This document shows, piece by piece, positions 10,721-29,289 of a stretch of DNA of 64,000 bases. The translations under genes and the position numbers were made by a program. The first letter of the stretch is position 1, and every line of letters starts with the position of its first letter. The stretch is from Brachyhypopomus gauderio (taxonomy: Eukaryota > Chordata > Actinopteri > Gymnotiformes > Hypopomidae): positions 22,087,451 through 22,151,450 of the forward strand of contig NC_135224.1 in assembly GCF_052324685.1 (NCBI RefSeq), in the 5' to 3' direction. Under the pieces are notes generated by a model, which was given only the letters and a program-made list of their open reading frames with translations, did not search any database and was not told the origin of the DNA.

Positions 10721-11650
10721 TCACTTAACAGCGTGCACATAGGCCATTGTCCCCTGATTGTCCTCATGTATTATTGTTTGTGTGTATTTGTAACTTTCCA
10801 TATTCCCCAGTAATTGTTCTAGGTAAAGACACTCTTGAACAGTAGAAGCAAGTGCCATATACTCTGCTTCGCATGTGGAAAGTGCAACAGTAGGTTGCTT
10901 CTTCGTCTTCCATGAAATAAGTGCGCTGTTCTCACTTAGGCTCACACAGTATCCTGTTGTACTGCGGCGATCACTGGTATCAGCCGCCCAGTCTGCATCG
11001 CTGTAGGCTTGTATACCAAGATTCTCAGTGTTGTTTCTCCTAAAGGTTAAATCTTTGTTTGATGTTGTACCTTTAAGGTATCGCAGGACATGTTTCACAG
11101 TGACCCATTGCTCCTGTGTAGACTCAGCTAGGTACTGTGACAGCCTGCTCACCACAAAACTCAGATCAGGCCTAGTGCAGGTTGTCAGGTATATCAGACT
11201 GCCCACGGCCTCTCTGTACATGCTGATATCTGTCATTTTAACTGCATCATCACTGTATTCAAGCTTTTGCTCACAAGGAGTTTCTCTTACCCTACATTCT
11301 GACATGTTAAAACGCTGTAGAATTTTGTTAGTGTACTTTTCTTGTGACATCTTAATACACCCATCAGAAAAATCAAAATTTATACCAAGAAAATGCTTGA
11401 GTTGCCCCAAATCCTTCATCTTGAATTGCTGTGCAAGCATCCCTTTCACTCTTTTCAATTAATTTCCATCCCTTGCAGTGATGATTAGGTCATTGAACCA
11501 TACAATTATGATCACTTTCCCTTCTTTTGACTCTTGAGAATATACACAATGGTCAGCTTGGTTTTGTGTAAATCCATTTTCTGTTAAACAATTATGTAAA
11601 ACCCTATTTTACTCGTTAGGTCTGCTGTTGGTGAAAACGTTTCCCCATAG
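10721..11650 (-). pseudogene. Ty1/copia pol fragment (reverse transcriptase C-terminus and RNase H)
   Basis: The open frame 11458-10721 holds copia motifs MKDLGQLKHFLGI, YREAVGSLIYLT, RPDLSFVVSRLSQYLA, YSDADWAADTSDRRSTTGY, LSTCEAEYMAL and EDNQGT. Upstream to about 11650 the same protein continues with stops and frame changes (GVDYGETFSPTADLTSK, then VWFNDLIITARDG, where the family usually has YVDD). The frame ends at MAYVHAVK, short of the usual copia terminus. The next ~110 bp to 10623 are unrelated. No LTR was found, so this is a truncated relic. Confidence 0.85.
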
Positions 11651-11816
11651 TCTACTCCAATGGGGAAGCAAGTGTGCGGGACAGAACAAATACATTGTTG
11701 CTTATGTCATATTTATCAAAATGTGTTGTACTTATTGTCTGTTGAATTGTCTTACTCTCCAAAACATTTAGACCCAATGCCTGGGTCATTAGATGCAAAA
11801 GTGCTGAACATGTCGT

Positions 11817-13066
11817 CAGAGCTGGCCCTGACCAATGTGGTGCCCTAGGCGAGATTTTGGTTGGTGCCCCCTGCATCATCAATCATTGTGTTGATTGTGT
11901 CACTATTAAAGAAACAAATAAAAAGCAAATGACTTAAATATTACCATATAACAAGCAATAAATATAAAGGTGTTGCACAAAAAATATTTTAAAACTATTT
12001 TACATAACGTAGTGCAGAGAACAACTTTTAAATATTAATAATAAATAAAAAATAAAAATAAAAAAACAACAACTACCACCAGTGCAAATCAGGTCAATTT
12101 GCCTACTGCAACATTATTATTTCAAAAGTGCATTCGCAATGAACAGAGGAGCATATGTGTGTTTTAGTATATATTTATTTTAAGCTAAGCTAATCATAGC
12201 ACCTACTAGGATTGGGCAGTATGATGACTCTTTTCACTAAGATCATACAGAGGGGAAAAAGCCACAATGACGATTGAGTGTTGTGAGTCAAGCGAGCTGG
12301 TTTCAAAGAAAAACACAACAGCTACAGATTGGCAACATTTTGGATTTGTTTCAAATAAAAAGGAGACCATTGGAGCACGCCCCCACAATTTTAATTCGAT
12401 AATATGATTGGTTGATAAAACTGCCAATCTATAATAAGCTCTCAATGTAAAAGGGCCTTTCTTTCTTTTACCTAGAAACAACAGTGTAAAATATTCTGAT
12501 TGGTTGATTTTTTATTTCACCGCTGAGGTTTTTTCCAGCACAAGTACGAAAAGTGGATTTGAAAGCCAATTTATAGGAAAAATACAAATTATTGGTGAAG
12601 CGTTATTAACATATGTTACATATAATAGACAAAGCATCCTTTTTAAGATCAATTAACCTTCGGAGAAGGCGTTGAAGTCCCTGACGATTCGCCAATGGTA
12701 TAGTGTTAATTCACCACATATTACCATTATATTACCTGTTTTTCTGCCTTTTTGAGGTCTTTACAGGGAGATGTCACTCACTCTGCGGTGTACAGAGAAA
12801 CAGTAACGAGGTGCGCAGAGCGCGCGGGGGAGGGCGGGTTGGCGCGCGGGTGATAGCAAGGTGTGTGTTGTTATTATAAGAATTATTAATTTGACTAATA
12901 TTATTAAACAATGAAATTATGATTATGTGGACTTTGCTTGTTTTCACATTTATTAATTGTTCATTTGTTTAAAAAAAAAAAAAAAACCGCATGCACGCGA
13001 GCGCCCCCCTGGACAGCCGGCGCCCCTAGCATTTGCCTATGTCGCCTAATGGAAGGGCTGGCCCTG
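11817..13066. mobile_element. Non-autonomous hAT-type transposon (CAGRGCYGGCCC ends)
   Basis: Left end CAGAGCTGGCCCTGACC, right end the reverse complement of CAGGGCCAGCCCTTCC. It is flanked by identical 8-bp CATGTCGT at 11809-11816 and 13067-13074. The interior is AT-rich with an A-run near 12970 and no convincing coding region. Confidence 0.88.
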
Positions 13067-13206
13067 CATGTCGTCATAATCTCTAAGACATCATTTCACT
13101 TTTTTTTGTTGTCGTTACATTTTGGTAATTTTTTCCTAACTTGATTAAATTATTCGCAGGTGAACATTCAGATACAGTAAGAAAGGGAATTTGTGAAGGT
13201 TTAGAT

Positions 13207-13512
13207 CAGGGGTGCTCATTACGTCGATCGCGATCGACCGGTCGATCGCGAAGGAAGTGTCGGTCGATCGCGAAGGAATGTGCGTAGATCGCGTCACATA
13301 AAATAGTAGTAGACGAATCGCACATCTGCACTGACGGTTGTATTTTGATTGACATTCACGGTAGCCAATCTGCAATCCACTCAACAAATTACGTTTGCCA
13401 CCCCCCCACCCCCCCCCCGCTCAACATACTACGTTCGCCGCCACCCCGGTAGATCTTTCTGACTTGGTCATCTTATAAGTAGCTCGCAAGCTGAAAACTG
13501 TGGGCACCCCTG
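13207..13512. mobile_element. Short hAT-type MITE (306 bp)
   Basis: Ends CAGGGGTGCTCATTACG and the reverse complement of CAGGGGTGCCCACAG. It is flanked by identical GTTTAGAT at 13199-13206 and 13513-13520. The left part is rich in palindromic GATCGCGATCGACCGG motifs and a C-run lies near 13400. Confidence 0.9.
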
Positions 13513-13625
13513 GTTTAGATCAACCAATGGTCTCAACTACAGGTCAGAGGTGTGTCTCATGAACCTTTACTGTAATTGGCAAACATTTATAGAGGCTAAA
13601 CACTGCAGTATCACAAAGTCTCATA

Positions 13626-13844
13626 ATGGAAACACAAGGCCATGTGCAGGGTGAACAGCCAAGAAGAGGAGTAAGACTGTGTGGTGTAAGGCTGAGGGGA
13701 CAAAACAGTGAAATAAGGGCAACAATTGTGGACCATGTTGTACATGTAAGTCATGGTTTTACAATGGCTGAAGCTGGTCACTGGGTGCAGCTGAATATTG
13801 GAAGAACAACTGTGTCTGTGTTCAATTGTTCAAACATTTCATAG
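13626..13844 (+). pseudogene. N-terminal HTH fragment of a Tc/mariner (IS630-like) transposase
   Basis: A 72-residue frame contains SEIRATIVDHVVHVSHGFTM and AEAGHWVQLNIGRTTVS. This resembles the helix-turn-helix of fish IS630/Tc-type transposases (EIRATVVDHV, MREAGRRVQPN). No DDE catalytic part follows. I see nothing else coding up to 14256. Confidence 0.6.
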
Positions 13845-14261
13845 AGAAAATGTATGTAAATTCAGAAATGTGTATATTCTCTGGAGGCTGTATGTGCTCA
13901 GGTTGTTTTGAATGTGTAGAGTAAGTTTCTAATTTTGCAGTTTTTCCTGTCAGCTGTCTGTCTTTTCTGAATTTCAATCAGATTTGTTTTTGTCAACAAA
14001 TTGCAGTGCAAACAATACAGTCAAACAATATTGCTGTACAAAAGTGATTCCAGGCCAATTTCTTTCTATCAGTCTCCCACATAGTCATGTGTAACTTTGT
14101 GTTCTGTGTAACTTTGTATTTTGTGTGTAACATGTATTGTTTCATTTGATATACCACAGAATGTGCAGCATTCTTGAAATCAAAATCTTAGCTAGTTTCC
14201 ATCAGAATGTACTTACAGTCTGCACTGACTGTGACTTATAGTTGCACTGACAACATGACTA

Positions 14262-14558
14262 TGTGACGGGCAGGTGTGAGCAACAAAAAGGAAGCGATCA
14301 CGCCAAGTCTCAGGGAAAAAGGGTGGTTTAATATAAAGTGTGCAAACCTAAAACCCGTGCAATAGATCCGAATTAAGGATATAATGACCAGCGGTCAACT
14401 GGTACAAAGACAAGACATATATAGACAGACAAACGACCATCAGGTGGGAACGGATCACGGGCTCCGCCCACCTGAGGGGCGTACACGACGTCACACAACA
14501 ACAACAACACAGCCGCTGTGGACAGAGGCGGCCGGTAGGGGGCCGCCTCACCGTGACA
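14262..14558 (-). repeat. LTR of the TRIM/LARD element (3' LTR in minus reading)
   Basis: On the plus strand it starts TGTGACGGGCAGGTGTGAG and ends CACCGTGACA. I found one difference from the other LTR (GATCACGGG here, GATCATGGG there). Confidence 0.88.
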
Positions 14559-15916
14559 GACCCCCCCACCAAGCCGCACTCCCCTCCACTGGGTGTGTGG
14601 CACACAGCGGCTGCACAACAACACGAAGGGGCAGGAAGGCAAGGACAGGCAGGGACACACCTCCTGCAGTCCACGAGCTGAAACACAAAACACATAACAT
14701 TAGTCAGCTCACCTCCCTGGGCGGGACCCTGGACCGACTGGGCCGTCAACAAGACAAAACCACGCCCCGGTCGGTCACAGGGCCCTCACGCCCTAACCGG
14801 CCTTAAGCCGCATAGCCCCACAGGTGCGAGGACGGCGGGCCTCGGCTCCTTGTCCGTCCGGGGTGTATGTGTGTGCAGGTTACCTCCCTGGGGCGTGGCT
14901 ACGTCACCTCCAGGACCCCGTAGAAGGGTCTCCGTCCTGTGCAGGAGCTCTTCAGACCGGAGCCCCATGGTCCCCAAACATCCGGGGGCCCCAGCCCTCT
15001 AGGGAGGGGCTCTTTCCGACCGGGCTCCGGTCACCCCACAACATAAGGGGGCTCCTGCCAGCTGGAGACCCCCACAAGGTCCAGGGATGCCATGATTCAA
15101 CGCCAGGGAGAAGCACCTGCACATAAAACACAAATGCACACACACACCAACACAGAACACAAACGCGCACTACCCTGATCCCCCCTCCAGGGGGGAGGGG
15201 TCTCCATCCTAACTCAGGAGAACCCCCCATTTACCTGGTCAGGGCCTCCCTCGGGAGTGACGCCCTCCGTGCCACACCCCATGGCACGGGACCACAGCCG
15301 GTCCCCCCCCCAAACACACATTCAGGGGGAGGAGCATGCGTGGAATTACACACAAACATTAGACAACACGTTAGGACACAACACACACGCAACTACTAGA
15401 CAAACAAAACAGTGTACAAACAGACAGACGGGACCCACACATGCGCGCTCTACATACACATACACAATAGTGACGCGCCGCTCCAAGTCGCAGTCGCTCC
15501 CCACATAAAACACAAGACACACGGGGAGCGAGGCGACAGTGACGAGCGGCGACCGCGTCACACATGAAACATTTAACATGAAACAACGAGCACGCACACA
15601 GATCCACACGTCCGTCAACATGTACACATTTTTCCCACACAAAACATGAAGAGCGCTCCCAGGGAAGACGTCCTGGTCCTCGCCGCGCCACAAACACAAA
15701 CACGGCGGAGCTCTTCAAACAAACAAACAAACAACAAAAACGAAGAGTATTTCCAGGGCGAGAGCCCTGTCCCTCGCCGTGCCACAAACAACACAAAAGC
15801 ACGGCGGATCTCTTCAAACAAACACCACGCAGACAAACACTTACCACGAGACATGACCACGAACGAAGGAGAAAGAAAAAGAGACTCGGCGGCTTCCGAA
15901 GGGTGGCTGGTCATTC

Positions 15917-16213
15917 TGTGACGGGCAGGTGTGAGCAACAAAAAGGAAGCGATCACGCCAAGTCTCAGGGAAAAAGGGTGGTTTAATATAAAGTGTGCAA
16001 ACCTAAAACCCGTGCAATAGATCCGAATTAAGGATATAATGACCAGCGGTCAACTGGTACAAAGACAAGACATATATAGACAGACAAACGACCATCAGGT
16101 GGGAACGGATCATGGGCTCCGCCCACCTGAGGGGCGTACACGACGTCACACAACAACAACAACACAGCCGCTGTGGACAGAGGCGGCCGGTAGGGGGCCG
16201 CCTCACCGTGACA
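15917..16213 (-). repeat. LTR of the TRIM/LARD element (5' LTR in minus reading)
   Basis: 297 bp, nearly identical to 14262-14558. The 5-bp target duplication GACTA follows it directly. Confidence 0.88.
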
Positions 16214-16439
16214 GACTAATTATTTTGACTGCCTTGTTCATAGGCAATGGCACACAGACTAGATACTCTGATGGCACTGACAAATTGACTGACCTAAATA
16301 TTTGCTTTTGACGCAAAAACAAAGAATTTTGAGTGAATTATGTGCTTTGCAACTGTTTTGAAAATCATGATGAGAGAAATGTACCAAATCGACTGAAAAA
16401 AACTGTAAATCAAATCTAGCTACCACCAACTCTCTATCT

Positions 16440-16710
16440 CCACAAATATGGACTTGTGCTAAAGGGCCACCCAGTGGAGGATGGGTTCTCTTTAGAGTCT
16501 TGGTCCTCCCGAGGTTTTTTCCTAATCCCCACCATCATAGGGAGTTTTTCCTTGCCACTGTTGCCTTTGGCTTGCTCATTAGGGATCTGGACCCATACGA
16601 TTGTAAAGCTGCTTTGTGACAACATGTTTTGTAAAGTGCACTATATAAATAAATTTGACTTGACTATCTATCTATCTCTCTATCTCTCTCTCTCTATCTC
16701 TCTTTCTCTG
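16440..16710 (+). repeat. LINE 3' tail and adjoining TCTA/TC microsatellite
   Basis: Contains the fish LINE 3' UTR blocks GGATGGGTTCTC, GAGTTTTTCCTTGCCACTG, TTTGGCTTGCTC, AAAGCTGCTTTGTGACAAC and a terminal ATATAAATAAATTTGACTTG. These are the same blocks that end the LINE at 59440-59634. A TCTA then TC repeat follows from about 16666. Confidence 0.75.
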
Positions 16711-17344
16711 CAGAGATGGGTAGAGGTTCACCAATCTGTCAGTATTGCATCTAAATATTTTCTAAAAAGAAGTGCAAATATTTTAGCCAAGACTGTATAC
16801 AGTTTTATATTATTAGTCAAAAACGTTCTAATCACTTACTTTAAGTCAATACAATGAATAAGATATGAACTGATTTTAAATAAGAACCCTGATTACAAAA
16901 TGCAAAACAGAATGTACATTTCCTAGGACATATGTTATGAAGGTGTAGTTGGTGCAGTGAGATTGCTGTTTATCCATTTCTATTCTTATTGTGCTTTATT
17001 TCAGACCAACATGCTGTCACTAAGTGGAGGCCACACAATAAAGAGAACGATATGGTGGATCTCCAGCAAGGTCTTCACCCCAAACCTGGCAAAAAGCCTT
17101 AACTGGTGTGGCAGGGGATACAAGCGAGGATTAAAACAGACAGCCTGTGGACAGCTTGTTATTTGGTGAGTATATTGGAACGACTTACATGTTACATTTT
17201 TAGCTTTAACATGAAGCGCATAGCATTTACGGACTCTTATAGGTCATGTGGTTTTTAATAACGGATACATTAGATGATTTATTTCTTACATGCAGTTTAA
17301 TTAATGTATTCAGGGTAATACAGCTGATAAATGTGTAGCCCTTA

Positions 17345-18962
<1,618 letters not shown>

Positions 18963-19175
18963 TATGCCTCTTTAACAAGAATAGTAATAATATTCTACAT
19001 TTTGACACACAGCTGCCGCAGTGAAGAACCCAGTGCTACCCGCTCCCATGAAAGCAGAGGCTGAAAAATGCCTAAAAGACTACCTCCACCTGGCACCAGC
19101 AAGACACTCATCTTTAATTTGTTAATTACACGTTTGTTGCATATTGTTGATTTTCTGTTAAATAAACATGTTAAA

Positions 19176-19837
19176 GGAAAATCCCTTTCACTTAATTTTG
19201 TTTTGTGGTAATAATATTAATTAATTACATAAATTAATATAGCATAATTTTCCAGTGTATATTTCTGTTTGAGTCTTTAGGCTTCTTAGTGGCTCATACG
19301 ATCTCGCTACTTGTGTATTTCATAGCTTTAACTTAGGGAGGAAGAAGAATATAAAATCTAGCTTTAAATGTAATTCAATCTGGTTTGATTTTAAATGCCA
19401 CATTCAGGTACGTTCAGATGCTGCATTTTAGCTATACTGTACATATAAGTCTGGAATGCAGCGTATGAACGTCATTTTGGCATCCAAGCCTGCCGTTTAA
19501 ATGACGTACTGCAGATGAATAAACGCCGTATTAAATAGTCTAGGAGAGATCTCATAAGCGTCTCCGAGACGCAGGCGCGATCATGACGCAGCCAGGTAGG
19601 TCTGTAATGCAGCTGCTGAAGGTCTTTCACGATCCACCACAGACTATCAGAGACGTGTTGGCGATGAGCACGCGCTCTAATAAATACGTATTCCAGACGA
19701 ACTGTGTTACATCCAGCAGAGTCTCTGATATGTACATGTGCTATCAGTTTATCCTTCTATACAACCCCCTTCACCAAGCGTTCGGCTGAAGAATTAAAAG
19801 CATAAAGGAGTTTGTAGTGGACAGACCCAATTTTAGG
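19176..19837. other. Intergenic; 3' part shared with 27.5 kb
   Basis: No gene recognised. About 19745-19832 (TTTATCCTTCTATACAACCC through GTTTGTAGTGGACAGACCCA) is closely similar to 27474-27553, just upstream of the second THAP/DDE transposase, so it may be a relic of a transposon end or promoter. Confidence 0.5.
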
Positions 19838-20135
19838 GTTCGTACGGCTGCTTGAAATACTTGGAAATACTTTCATTTTAATGTTGCATTTTCCAGATTT
19901 AAAAAAAGTGTTGGATATTGGCTAAAGCATTTGAAGATGCTTGAAATGAACTGTGTTTCGTTTCGCAACAAATAGCTATTTGACTGAATGGTTCGCTTAT
20001 ATAACGTTAAATATATAAGTTACAAATACATAAGAAATGTACCAATCTCTTGTAATTCCAGCGGTAAACGCGAGAGTGCATTAAGACGTTAAGATTGTGT
20101 GCTTTGAAAATAAACTACCATTAAATAAAATATTG
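19838..20135. repeat. Dispersed repeat R1, partial copy
   Basis: Shares blocks such as CTTGTAATTCCAG, TTTCGCAACAAATA and GAAAATAAACTACCATTAAAT with the copies at 31345-31900 (inverted) and 38885-39321. Confidence 0.6.
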
Positions 20136-20230
20136 CTAGTTTGTTAGGTAAGGTAGAGCTACTGGATTAAATCCTAACACCAAACGAGCATATATCTTAA
20201 CTACATATTAATACGCCAACGTGATCGTTT

Positions 20231-20247
20231 GGGGGGGGGGGGGGGGG
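20231..20247 (+). repeat. Uninterrupted run of 17 G
   Basis: A G17 tract followed by TGG, about 400 bp upstream of the HIPK-like start codon. Such a tract can form a G-quadruplex. A regulatory role is speculation. Confidence 0.9.
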
Positions 20248-20630
20248 TGGTTAGGTAATAGCTAGCTAGCGAATTAGAGAAAAAGCAAAACTGTAGCTGG
20301 CTACCCAAACACGCACATTTAAAACATTGCTGTTGTTTTGTGTATTGTTTTGAAATCAAACGTCCTTATATTTGATCTTATATGATAATAAAGCAGCGCT
20401 GCGTAGCGCGTTGTGGTGCCTGTTACCACGTCACAATCGTAGAATTCGAATTGAGCCTCCATGGAAACCGCTAGTTTACATTACGCGTTGTCATAGTGAT
20501 GTACAAACAGAACAACATTTACGGTCGACTACGAATGAATTCCGTGTCGTTTTCTTCTGCTTTTTATTCAAAACGTTTGTTCTGAGGTTAGTTAACCCAG
20601 ATAACTAAATAAGATATTCAGATTGGTTAA

Positions 20631-26065
<5,435 letters not shown>

Positions 26066-26550
26066 CAGTTCAGGAGGCAGATCCCCCTGGCACCAGTCCA
26101 CCAGTCAGGAGGATCAACTCACTCCCTGCTCTTTCTTCAATTTGCACTCCTGTTACATTTGCACATTATATTTCTAATTCATTGCATACGTTCACTTTAA
26201 TTGTAATTACACCAGATTCCTCATACATTCACTTTGCACATACAGTATGTTTACTTACTGCTGCATACGTCACTTACTTGAATGTAAATTTCAGAGACCT
26301 CTATTTATTTTATTATATATATAAACAACTCAGCTATATTTTTTATCGTCACTATTGTACTTACCGTTACTATTGTACTTACCGTTACTATTGTACTATT
26401 CCTTTTTTTTACTGTTTTAGTTCATGTTAATTTTAAGTAAATGTTTACCGTTGCACTATGGAGTCTGAGAGTAACGTAATTTCAATCCTGTGTATGTCCC
26501 GCACGTATCACAGATTTGACAATAAAGTTGACTTTGACTTTGAACTACCC
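26066..26550 (+). repeat. 3' flank of HIPK-like gene ending in a LINE-type tail
   Basis: AT-rich, with a short tandem TTACCGTTACTATTGTAC repeat near 26350-26400. It ends GACAATAAAGTTGACTTTGA, the typical tail of L2/CR1-like fish LINEs. It may also supply the gene's 3' UTR. Confidence 0.55.
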
Positions 26551-26699
26551 CTCAGCAGGCTCTTCTTACCTGAAAAAAATGACTTTATTACAGAATTTCA
26601 ATACTGCAGTGTCTGCGCTTTTTTGTTTGTTTGTTTGTTAGTCCATTTTTGTTTGTTTTAGCCTATTTTAGTATTTTGTTTTTAAATTATGTTTATTTC

Positions 26700-27110
26700 A
26701 GATGCATCATCTGTTTTATATATTTATTTTTATTTAACATTTATTCAACCAGGAGGAATCTCACTGAGTTACAATAACTCTTCTCCCAGGGAGTCCTGGC
26801 CAATATTTGCAGAACAAAACAATTATACACAATGACATACAATACTTCTATACACAACACAATTTCAGAGAGGGTAAGAAGCCTAGGTTTAAGACAGCTT
26901 GACGCTCATTCCAAACATAAGGCGCATACAATGAAAAAGCCATTTTCCCCAACTCTGTTCTTTCTAATGGGGTATCTAAGAGCAATTTATTTTGTGATTT
27001 TGTATTATATAAATAAGATAAATTAGACTGAAATGGAAGTAGATTAGAAATATATAAAGGTATTTTCCCCATTAGGGCCTTTGCAATAAAAAATCAATAC
27101 ATGATACTTC
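26700..27110 (-). mobile_element. LINE 3' fragment, minus strand
   Basis: The minus-strand frame 27072-26848 resembles the C-terminal end of a LINE reverse transcriptase (MAFSLYAPYVWNERQAVLNL). It is followed on that strand by the 3' UTR, seen on the plus strand as TTTATTTAACATTTATTCAA and CAGGGAGTCCTGGCCAA. The 5' part is missing. Confidence 0.6.
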
Positions 27111-27473
27111 CTACTAATAATTCTATCCACTGAATTTCTGTGACATTGCATGTACACCGTATACATGTGTGGGGCGCCAAACTTATTCGTGTCTATTAAA
27201 CTTTTGGCAAACACGTGACTTGGAGAAGCTTTTTAATTGGTTGCCTTGAAGTTTGCGGCGGGGAGCAAAGACACGCGGGACACGCCTACTTTTTCGGTAG
27301 CCTATCAGCATAGTTAATTATATTTCCTCTTATGTGACTGGATTATCCTGGATGATTTGCGTTAGCGTTTGGATAGCTCGTTAGCTGACCAAGTGGACGG
27401 GAAGATTTAACCTGTTGTACAGTTTGCATTTCAAGTTGGCACATAATTTCTTCCAAAGGATGTAAAATTCAGT

Positions 27474-27553
27474 TTTATCCTTCTATACAACCCCCTTCAC
27501 CCCCTTCCTGTTGAAGAATAAAAAGGATAAAGGAGTTTGTAGTGGACAGACCC
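27474..27553. repeat. Module shared with 19745-19832
   Basis: Contains TATCCTTCTATACAACCCCC and GTTTGTAGTGGACAGACCCA, as at 19.75 kb. It lies about 120 bp before the second THAP/DDE pseudogene. Confidence 0.65.
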
Positions 27554-27675
27554 AATAGACTCCTTGCACTCATGGCTGTGACGCATTTGCGTTTTCAAAT
27601 AGTGCGGCCCGAACGTTTCCGATTGTATTGTTTACAAACAGCGGCATATGCAAAACTAGCCAGCGTAATATCTAA

Positions 27676-28373
27676 ATGAGTAATCGGCACTCAGTTTTTA
27701 AGTTGCAACTTTTCCAAAAACAATGTAAGAAATATTCAGAGCACTGTTGTGTTCCTCTTTGCTCGGCGTCTGCGAAGTTTAATGGCAGTTTAAGTCGTCA
27801 TAGCTTTCCAGTGCGTAGTGACCTCAGGAGCCAGTGGCTAATAAACATACGTCGAGACCAATTTACTATCTCACCTCATACAAAAGTCTAGCAGACATTT
27901 CATACCAGACCACTCGATTGAACCAAAAACCCCAGAAGGTCGGAGAAGACCGAGAAAGGATGCAGTACCACTTTTTTTTGAATGGCACGGATACAGCATT
28001 CAGGCTCCACGGCTGAGTGTGTAGGAGAGAAGAGAAAGAGCGGCTGACCCAACCTCCCTGGAAGATCCATCAACTGATCTTACAGTGGATCAGGATGTTC
28101 TGCTCCTGAGCCATCATCGCTAGACATGTCCTGCTCTGAAAATGAAGATCTGTCCCGTGAAGTGGAGGAGCTGAGAAATCAGCTTCATGAGTTGCGTGCC
28201 CAGCTAACCTTTGGGTTGCAACGTTTCACCGACCAGGACATTAGATTTTACACCAGGTAACATGCAGTAAACTTTTAGATGCAATTCACTGCCACTTTGA
28301 CCACCAGTCTGCTGTTAAAATTTGAAAAATATATCAAAAAATATATCATAGTATGAAAGTACATTATATACAC

Positions 28374-28425
<52 letters not shown>

Positions 28426-29275
28426 TAATCATCATCAACATCATTTTGCCAACACATTCCCAAGCTATGACCACTTAATGACATTTTGGTGGCTGATTGA
28501 GCCATCCATCCAAAAAATGGTTTGGGTTTCAAGACCAAAGGCTGCAGCTAAGAAGAATGAAGATGTGTCTCATTCACGAATGTCAAAGGTATGACAACAT
28601 TTTTTTTACCCAAAAAAACAACAGTAAGTAGCAGATGACTCCTGCTATACATGTTATGGTAATATGTGGAACAAATGACCAGATGTTATAAATGCTGTTA
28701 TTTACAATGTAGTAAACAACCTTAACCTCATAGTTGTGGTGTCCAACACCTGAGGGCAGTGCAGTCTCAGATTACTTGACCCTTAGGAATGTCATAGAAT
28801 GTTCTAGAGAGCTTGATTGTTCATAATTGTTAATAATTGTAATTCTTTAACATTTTACATCATTTCCTTCACAGAGGCAGGTGCTGCAGCCAGTTGATGA
28901 ATTTTTCCTTTTCCTTGTGCACCTCTCTGTTGGACTCAAGGAGAGAGACTTGGGACACCATTTTAACATCCGTCCTTCAACAGTGAGCTGAATTATTTCA
29001 ACCTGGACAAACTTTCTCTACACATTTCTTGGATCTGTGTGCATTTGGCTGTCACCAGAGGACGTGAAAAAAAAGCCTTCCTTCAGAATTCCAAGACTAT
29101 CCTGATACTCAGGTTATCTTGGACTGCACTGAGCTCAGGTGTCAGACACCATCATCACCACTCCTACAAAGTGAGATGTTCTCCACATACAAGTCTCACT
29201 GCACCATGAAGGGCCCAGGTGGCATAGCGCCACACCAGGGAGCATCTGGGTGGATGATGAGGCTACATGGAGCGT
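27676..29275 (+). pseudogene. Second THAP/DDE transposase pseudogene (ISL2EU type)
   Basis: Fragments in order: THAP N-terminus at 27676-27890 (HCCVPLCSASAKFNGSLS, WLINIRRDQF), a linker with stops, and a coiled-coil segment at about 28138-28256 (REVEELRNQLHELRAQL). These are followed by an exon at about 28461-28588 (YDHLMTFWWLIEPS) and the HTH/DDE start at about 28875-29275 (QVLQPVDEFFLFLV, HFNIRPSTVS, LDCTELRCQTP). Gene order matches the minus-strand copy at 9264-10560. In-frame stops and frameshifts occur in every part, and the C-terminal catalytic region is absent. No YqaJ partner gene follows. Confidence 0.75.
28374..28425. repeat. (AAT)n microsatellite
   Basis: About 17 tandem AAT/ATA units inside an intron of the transposase pseudogene. 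Confidence 0.95.
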
Positions 29276-29289
29276 AATTTAAATTGAGT

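Larger units (their letters stand above)
14262..16213 (-). mobile_element. Young non-autonomous LTR retrotransposon (TRIM/LARD type)
   Basis: Two 297-bp direct repeats bound a 1.36-kb interior and the whole is flanked by GACTA (14257-14261 and 16214-16218). Minus orientation is preferred. In that reading the LTR starts TGTCACGG and ends CCCGTCACA, contains TATATATG and TTTATATTAAA, and is preceded by the polypurine stretch GGTGGGGGGG (plus strand 14559-14573). The interior is GC-rich, with a tandemly duplicated block at about 15650-15830. It has open frames but no gag, protease, RT or integrase motif, so it would need proteins in trans. Confidence 0.85.

Noticed and set aside
14348..14806. 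Frames over the TRIM/LARD LTR as genes
   Set aside because: They recur at 16003-16311 only because the LTR is repeated.
15371..15847. 158-residue minus-strand frame in the TRIM/LARD interior
   Set aside because: Low-complexity Cys/Val/Arg composition from GC-rich repeated DNA, overlapped by long frames on the same and opposite strand, and no retroelement motif.
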